Origin: Chitinispirillaceae bacterium
GTDB taxonomy: Bacteria; Fibrobacterota; Chitinivibrionia; Chitinivibrionales; Chitinispirillaceae
Length of the DNA stretch: 39,494 nucleotides
Reading direction: 5' to 3'
NCBI GenBank assembly: GCA_016932075.1
Contig: JAFGDP010000079.1
Location: 1-39,494, forward strand
A program made the position numbers and the translations under genes. Shown piece after piece: positions 35,408-39,494 of the stretch. The notes below the pieces were generated by a model, which saw only the letters and a program-made list of their open reading frames with translations, was not told the origin of the DNA and made no database searches. How positions within the stretch are numbered: position 1 is the first letter of the stretch; each line of letters opens with the position of its first letter.

Positions 35408-35845
35408 ATGTCACTTATCAGGTATCAGGCGGCGCCGGTAGCACGACTGTTTGACGAACTGGACTCCATGCTGTCCGGAGGGTTTGACTGGCCCGGACGG
35501 GAGCTCACCGGGCGCATGTATCCCCCGGTGGACATCACCGAGTCGGAGAAGGATTATACGATCAAGGCCGACCTGCCGGGACTCTCAAAGGAGGATATCA
35601 GGGTAAACGTGGCTGACGGAACGCTCTCGATAACCGGCGAAAAGAAACATGAGGTCGAGAAGAAGGAGAAGGACCGCTACTATCACTTCGAGAGGAGTTG
35701 CGGAAGGTTCACCCGGTCGTTTTCGCTGCCGGCGCATGTCGACGGCACAAGCATTGAAGCGAAGTATGCGAACGGCGTGCTGGAGGTCCGCCTGAAAAAG
35801 ACCGAAGAGTCCAGGCCGAAAGCCATTGAGGTCAAGGTGGAATAA
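35408..35845 (+). CDS. Small heat shock protein, Hsp20/alpha-crystallin family
   Basis: 145 residues. The alpha-crystallin domain (about residues 38-130) includes PPVDITESEKDYTIKADLPG, then LSITGEKKHE, the YYHFERSCGRFTRSFSLP block, and YANGVLEVRLKK. The end, PKAIEVKVE, contains an I-x-V tail that normally anchors oligomers. Such proteins hold unfolded proteins in the cytoplasm without ATP. ATG 35408 has AAAGGAGG upstream. It is the second gene after the sigma-54-like promoter, and a terminator follows. Confidence 0.96.
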   Translation: MSLIRYQAAPVARLFDELDSMLSGGFDWPGRELTGRMYPPVDITESEKDYTIKADLPGLSKEDIRVNVADGTLSITGEKKHEVEKKEKDRYYHFERSCGRFTRSFSLPAHVDGTSIEAKYANGVLEVRLKKTEESRPKAIEVKVE

Positions 35846-35876
35846 GCCGGCCCCAGGGAAGGGTGGAGGCGTGGAC

Positions 35877-35911
35877 GGGGCTGCCTTTGAAGGGCAGCCC
35901 CTGTTTTTTTT
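35877..35911 (+). terminator. Rho-independent terminator after Hsp20
   Basis: GGGGCTGCC (35877-35885) pairs with GGCAGCCCC (35893-35901) around a short loop and is followed by a run of eight T residues. It ends the Hsp20 unit and abuts the 3' end of the convergent lamin-tail gene. Confidence 0.9.
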
Positions 35912-37229
35912 ATCTGGTCTTCGGCGTGCCGTACTGGCCCGCTGTTCCCGGGATCAGCGCCGTGGCCGCATGCCAGTTCCTGCCGAAGTTGTTCAGCAGC
36001 GGGTCGCTCACGCCGGCGTCAAGGACAATCGCCGTCTTGCCCGGGACAACGGGCCATTCGAGCGCATTGCTGCCGCCGGTAAAGATTACGCGGTCGATTA
36101 TCGAGCTGTCTTTTGCGCGAACGGTTATCCAGGTGCCGCCCGCCGACAGGTCAAGAGCGCTCGTCACGGAATGGGCAGTGTCGGTCCACGAAAGGAGCCT
36201 GCGGCCGAACACATATGCCTGACCGGCGTGCACGGTGATGTTCGTGAACAGGCGGTACGTTCCGTCGATGTCGATATACAGGGAATCGAAGATCTGGTCG
36301 CTCCCGGAAGGATTGTACACTTCGACGTATTCCGAGTCGTTTGCCGCGTACATGATCTCGGTTATGACAAGGCCCCCGCTTTCAACGGACGACGACTCCG
36401 GAGCAGCAAAGTCGCCGGTCGCCGAGGTGACGCCTGGCAGGACGACGGTCATGCCCATGATGATCCGGCCCGGCGTTGTTGAGAATGTCAAGGTGATATT
36501 CTGCATGGAAAGGGCGCTGAAGGTCAGCTCTTTGGTCGCGCTATAGAGCGTGTCCTTGAGCGTGTCTACCGCCGCGACATACAGGGTGCCGTGCGTGTTG
36601 TGCGGTATTTTGTCAATGGAGAGATAGAGCTTTGTGCTGCGTTCCGCGCGCACGCTCCACACGGTACTGTCATCCGCGGTGAAACTCGCGATTATCGAGT
36701 CAACGGCAGTGGGGATGTTTTCCAGCTGAAGATAGATGGAGCCCGAAGCCGGAAAGAGAACCACCGTGAGCTGGGTCACGGAATTCGGGTCGATCCTGAG
36801 CGAGCGGTGGCTGACCGTATCCGTGTGGATCACGCTTCCCGCCCGGTCAACGGTAAAGACCCTCACCTCGCGCGACGTGCCGGCCGGGATCGGGGAGATG
36901 GTGTCACTCTGTACCGGCAGCGACATATCAAACGTTGTGCCGAAACGGAGCGTTCCGATATCTGCACCGCTCACCTCGACGATGAGGCTGTCGCAGGTCG
37001 TGGCGAGTTTTGAGAGGCCGCCGGCAGTCCCGTTGGACATTATGAGGCTGTGAATCTCCAGCACGCCGGTCTCATCGGCGTTTTCTGCCGGCGGCATGGT
37101 GCCGCAGGAGGAGAAGAGCAGCGAGCATGAGGCAAATAATCCGAAATACAATAAACGGCTTTGCACAGGAAACGACAGCCGCTTCCTGAAAAATTGGGAA
37201 ATACTTGAAAAAAAGACCTTGTGGAACAT
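35910..37229 (-). CDS. Lamin-tail-domain lipoprotein, surface/secreted
   Basis: 439 residues. A signal peptide with a long basic start (FFRKRLSF) and a hydrophobic core ends at FSSC42, a probable lipobox. Residues about 55-260 are beta-rich, resembling repeated Ig-like segments (LIVEVSGADIGTLRFG, then YLQLENIPTAVDSIIASF). Residues about 285-430 are a lamin-tail domain (GLVITEIMYAANDSEYVEVYNPSG). Lamin-tail domains in bacteria are carried by secreted or surface proteins, often with enzymes that act on DNA or glycans; none is fused here. ATG 37229 has AGGAGG upstream. A sigma-54-like motif lies about 63 bases upstream. Confidence 0.85.
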   Translation of the reverse strand: MFHKVFFSSISQFFRKRLSFPVQSRLLYFGLFASCSLLFSSCGTMPPAENADETGVLEIHSLIMSNGTAGGLSKLATTCDSLIVEVSGADIGTLRFGTTFDMSLPVQSDTISPIPAGTSREVRVFTVDRAGSVIHTDTVSHRSLRIDPNSVTQLTVVLFPASGSIYLQLENIPTAVDSIIASFTADDSTVWSVRAERSTKLYLSIDKIPHNTHGTLYVAAVDTLKDTLYSATKELTFSALSMQNITLTFSTTPGRIIMGMTVVLPGVTSATGDFAAPESSSVESGGLVITEIMYAANDSEYVEVYNPSGSDQIFDSLYIDIDGTYRLFTNITVHAGQAYVFGRRLLSWTDTAHSVTSALDLSAGGTWITVRAKDSSIIDRVIFTGGSNALEWPVVPGKTAIVLDAGVSDPLLNNFGRNWHAATALIPGTAGQYGTPKTR

Positions 37230-37286
37230 AAGACCTCCTGCTGTAAGTTAGGGTGAGTGGTGGTTGGAGTTAAATACGGCAGGAGA

Positions 37287-37307
37287 ATATCACAAGAAGC
37301 GTGCCAA
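37287..37307 (-). promoter_or_regulatory. Sigma-54-type promoter for the lamin-tail gene
   Basis: Read on the minus strand, TTGGCACG (37307-37300) is a perfect -24 box. After four bases TTGT (37295-37292) is close to TTGC, and GG and the -13 G are 12 bases apart. The expected start near 37280 leaves about 51 bases to ATG 37229. Confidence 0.4.
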
Positions 37308-37383
37308 TCACAAGGACAACCCATAACAATTTGATGTTTAATTAATTATGAAACAATCCCGGAAAACCGAAGATGGCGGAATA

Positions 37384-37477
37384 GTCGCACCTGTGCGACT
37401 GAAACCATAATGCATTGCAGAAATGCACTGCCTATGCAGTGAATAAATCTTGACGGACAGGACCGATTCCCGTCAAG
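37384..37477. repeat. Four adjacent short inverted repeats
   Basis: GTCGCAC/GTGCGAC (37384-37399), TGCATT/AATGCA (37411-37427), CACTGC/GCAGTG (37426-37441) and CTTGACGG/CCGTCAAG (37449-37477), each with perfect arms and loops of 2 to 13 bases. Two of them share a border. They may form a folded leader RNA or a protein-binding site. Confidence 0.5.
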
Positions 37478-37488
37478 GTCAAAAGCAC

Positions 37489-37527
37489 GACCGCCCGGGC
37501 ATGGGGTAAGGCTGTGCCCGGGCGGTC
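37489..37527 (-). terminator. 13-bp perfect hairpin, likely GH127 terminator
   Basis: GACCGCCCGGGCA (37489-37501) pairs perfectly with TGCCCGGGCGGTC (37515-37527). On the minus strand it lies 33 bases past the GH127 stop and is followed by GTGCTTTTG, a short T run. Without a longer T tract it is a weak terminator by rule, but the stem is very stable. Confidence 0.5.
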
Positions 37528-37559
37528 GCAACGCCGGAGTTCGGCAGGAGATTATATCA

Positions 37560-39494
37560 TTAATGAGCAACAAAAAAAGTTTTAGATACATGACACTCAT
37601 TTTTAGATATAACCTGAACAGCATACATCCCGTTTTGCATCATGATCCCCTGCTTGAGATAATTCAGGGTAACGGTTCGGGAAAATGCTGGAATGCAAGC
37701 CACTCTTTTACCGGACAGCGTATAGAGGAGTACATACCGTGAAGGGTCTTCGGCAGTAAAGGAAAACCGTAAAGCCCCCGTGGACTGGCAGATACCCGGA
37801 GCAGCAGGAATTTTCTGCCGCGAGGTAACGCCCGTGCCGGTGATCGTTGCGTTCCAGTACATCATATACCGCGCATCGTGGATGCGGAAAAACGGTTCAA
37901 TCACCAGCCCCCTGTCGGCAGCGTTAACCATGAGATTGGGCGCGGTGTAGGCAAGCGTTCTGCCGGCGACCGGAACGAACTGTGATTCATAGGTCCCGCG
38001 GTTTATGGTAAGCCTCGGCGCCGCACTGACATCATAGAGGGTACCGTTGGGGCAGTGATCCCAGCGGCCGTCGCCGGAGATCAATCCGGTCAGATCAGCG
38101 GTGCCGGTCTTTGCTCCCAGCACGATGGGGCCGCGCATGAGGGCCACATACGTCGGGACATTGTTCAGCTGCTCAAAAGTAAAGTGCATGGGCAGGAGCA
38201 CCGTTACGACATCGCCGTTGTTCCAGGTCCGGTTCAATTGCACATACGAAGACGGCTGCGTAGAGGTCGTTGTATCGGTCCCGACAATGACCTTCATCTC
38301 CCCGGAACGGACCCAGGCGGGGTGGCGGACAAACAGCTTAAAGGCGTTGGGCGAGCTTGTCGTAATTGTCAACCTTGTGCGTTCCGTGTCCGGGAACGCG
38401 GTCTCCTGACGTATGGTGACCCCGCGCGCGCTCCAGTTCACCTGCGAGGCGATGAAAAGATTGACGAAAAGCGAGTCGGTGTGGTGCGTGTAAATAAACT
38501 GGCCGTATTTGGTATGGTTTTCCATGCCGGTCCCCACGCAGCACCACATGCACTCATTGGGGTTGGAGTACACGCGGTAATGGCGCGGGTGGGTCGCGGT
38601 AAAATAGACATACCCGCCGTGGGTGGGGTGCTGTGATGCAAGAATATGGTTGAACAGCGCCCGTTCGTAGAAATCGGCGTATTTCGCCTGCTTGGTCATG
38701 CGGAAAAGTCCCTCGGTGAGCTTCATCATGTTGTGCGTATTGCACGTCTCCATGCCGTTTCGTTCGTTGATATATTCCATCCACTGGTTCGATTGCCGGA
38801 AATGTTCGTCTTCACTGTTTCCGCCTATTGCCAGACTTCTGTTTGCCGTCACCGTGGTCCAGAAGAAGGCGGCCGCGTTGGTATAATTACTGCCCCCGCC
38901 CAGCTCGCCGATCCGCTGAAACCCGATTGCCTTGGGAACCTGGGTGTTTGCATGCGCGTTGTCTAGGTTGTCGGTGCCCGCCGCCATGGCATTGAGGAGC
39001 CAGTTGTGCGAAAAACGCCGGGCGAAAGTCAGGTATTTTGCGTCATTGGTCATCTGGTAGGCGTCGGCGTACATCTCGTTGATGCCGCCGTGTTCCTGGC
39101 CGAGCATCGTCTGCATCTCGTTGTCGTCCAGACTGGAGCAGATGTTGATCCCCCAGTCGCAGAGGCTGAGGAACATGGTCCGTGCGGTAGTGTTGCCGGT
39201 GTACAGCCAGGCATCCCTGAGTCCGGCGTACGTTTTATGGATGTTGTACCATGGAACCCACCAGCCGTTGACGGCGGTCTCTTCGTCGTTTTTAACTCTG
39301 TTCCAGCATGATTTTCCGTCAGGAATGCCGCTTACGTACCCGACAAAATTGGCGCCGCTGTTCCCGTTCGCCACCTGACACGCCTGCAGTTCGGAGATCG
39401 CGTAGTTCATGCTGTCTCTGCACCGCGTATTTCCCGTGGCAGCGTACTGCATTGCCAGCGCGGAAAGGTAGTGCCCGCCCACATGCCCGTTGAG
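37560..39494 (-). CDS. GH127-type beta-L-arabinofuranosidase, N-terminus beyond window
   Basis: At least 644 residues, open at the right edge, so start and signal peptide are not seen. The visible N-terminal part (LNGHVGGHYLSALA) and the segments SEDEHF, NGMETCNTHNMMKL and ECMWCCVGTGMENH match GH127 (DUF1680). In the studied enzyme a Glu-x-Cys and a Cys-Cys pair bind zinc, and one Cys is the nucleophile; these are present. The C-terminal 80 residues (YVLLYTLSGKRVACI... to the end) resemble Por/T9SS-type sorting domains, so it is probably secreted or surface-bound. The likely substrate is arabinose-containing plant glycan; the exact linkage is uncertain. Confidence 0.88.
   Translation of the reverse strand, partial: LNGHVGGHYLSALAMQYAATGNTRCRDSMNYAISELQACQVANGNSGANFVGYVSGIPDGKSCWNRVKNDEETAVNGWWVPWYNIHKTYAGLRDAWLYTGNTTARTMFLSLCDWGINICSSLDDNEMQTMLGQEHGGINEMYADAYQMTNDAKYLTFARRFSHNWLLNAMAAGTDNLDNAHANTQVPKAIGFQRIGELGGGSNYTNAAAFFWTTVTANRSLAIGGNSEDEHFRQSNQWMEYINERNGMETCNTHNMMKLTEGLFRMTKQAKYADFYERALFNHILASQHPTHGGYVYFTATHPRHYRVYSNPNECMWCCVGTGMENHTKYGQFIYTHHTDSLFVNLFIASQVNWSARGVTIRQETAFPDTERTRLTITTSSPNAFKLFVRHPAWVRSGEMKVIVGTDTTTSTQPSSYVQLNRTWNNGDVVTVLLPMHFTFEQLNNVPTYVALMRGPIVLGAKTGTADLTGLISGDGRWDHCPNGTLYDVSAAPRLTINRGTYESQFVPVAGRTLAYTAPNLMVNAADRGLVIEPFFRIHDARYMMYWNATITGTGVTSRQKIPAAPGICQSTGALRFSFTAEDPSRYVLLYTLSGKRVACIPAFSRTVTLNYLKQGIMMQNGMYAVQVISKNECHVSKTFFVAH

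Larger units (their letters stand above)
37230..37559. other. Intergenic region rich in inverted repeats
   Basis: 330 bases between two minus-strand genes, with no supported coding frame. It holds the sigma-54-like promoter (37287-37307), the leader of the lamin-tail gene, and a string of inverted repeats between 37384 and 37543. Confidence 0.6.

Overview
This window comes from a Gram-negative bacterium. The evidence is a Wza-type outer-membrane export protein, type VI secretion genes, several lipoprotein or Sec signals, and a secreted GH127 enzyme whose C-terminus resembles a Por/T9SS sorting domain. Partner-switching STAS/HATPase proteins, FHA, DUF1015, T6SS and secreted glycosidases together suggest the Fibrobacterota/Chitinivibrionia or a related FCB lineage. 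This is inference from gene content, because no rRNA or marker gene is present. I found no tRNA, rRNA, CRISPR array, transposase or prophage gene.

Left part (1-10091). An RCC1-repeat lipoprotein (cut by the window edge), a YfcE-like metallophosphoesterase and a double-FHA protein lie on the minus strand. Divergent from them is a plus-strand unit: RsbW-like HATPase, STAS-HATPase fusion, STAS protein, then a SurA-like/TPR exported protein, closed by a strong terminator. Glycogen phosphorylase follows. Three small minus-strand genes (two unknown exported proteins and a half-size TauE/SafE protein) come next.

Type VI block (10291-14540). tssA-tssB-tssC-hcp form a four-gene plus-strand operon ending in a clear terminator. 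They encode the sheath, the tube and a TssA-family protein. Baseplate, membrane-complex and ClpV genes must lie elsewhere. tssA has no in-frame ATG, GTG or TTG at its homologous start; an ATT behind a GGGAGG site is the best candidate.

Polysaccharide block (14556-27558). A minus-strand trio (Wzz-like, O-antigen ligase/polymerase-like, Wza-like SLBB protein) is divergent from a plus-strand run. That run has three paralogous GT-C-type membrane proteins interleaved with a methyltransferase and a methyltransferase-GT2 fusion. A convergent GT87-like membrane glycosyltransferase closes the block. A working model is that the GT2 domain makes a polyprenyl-phosphate sugar, the GT-C enzymes use it in the periplasm, and the Wza/Wzz/Wzy-like trio polymerises and exports the glycan.

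Right part (27631-39494). A long minus-strand run holds a GGDEF protein, a GT21-like glycosyltransferase, purN, rnhB, DUF1015, a UPF0104 flippase-like protein and a MoxR ATPase; the last three are translationally overlapped. A plus-strand pair (63-aa protein and Hsp20) follows a sigma-54-like promoter. A lamin-tail-domain lipoprotein has a second sigma-54-like promoter. A hairpin-rich intergenic region separates it from a GH127 glycosidase cut by the right edge.
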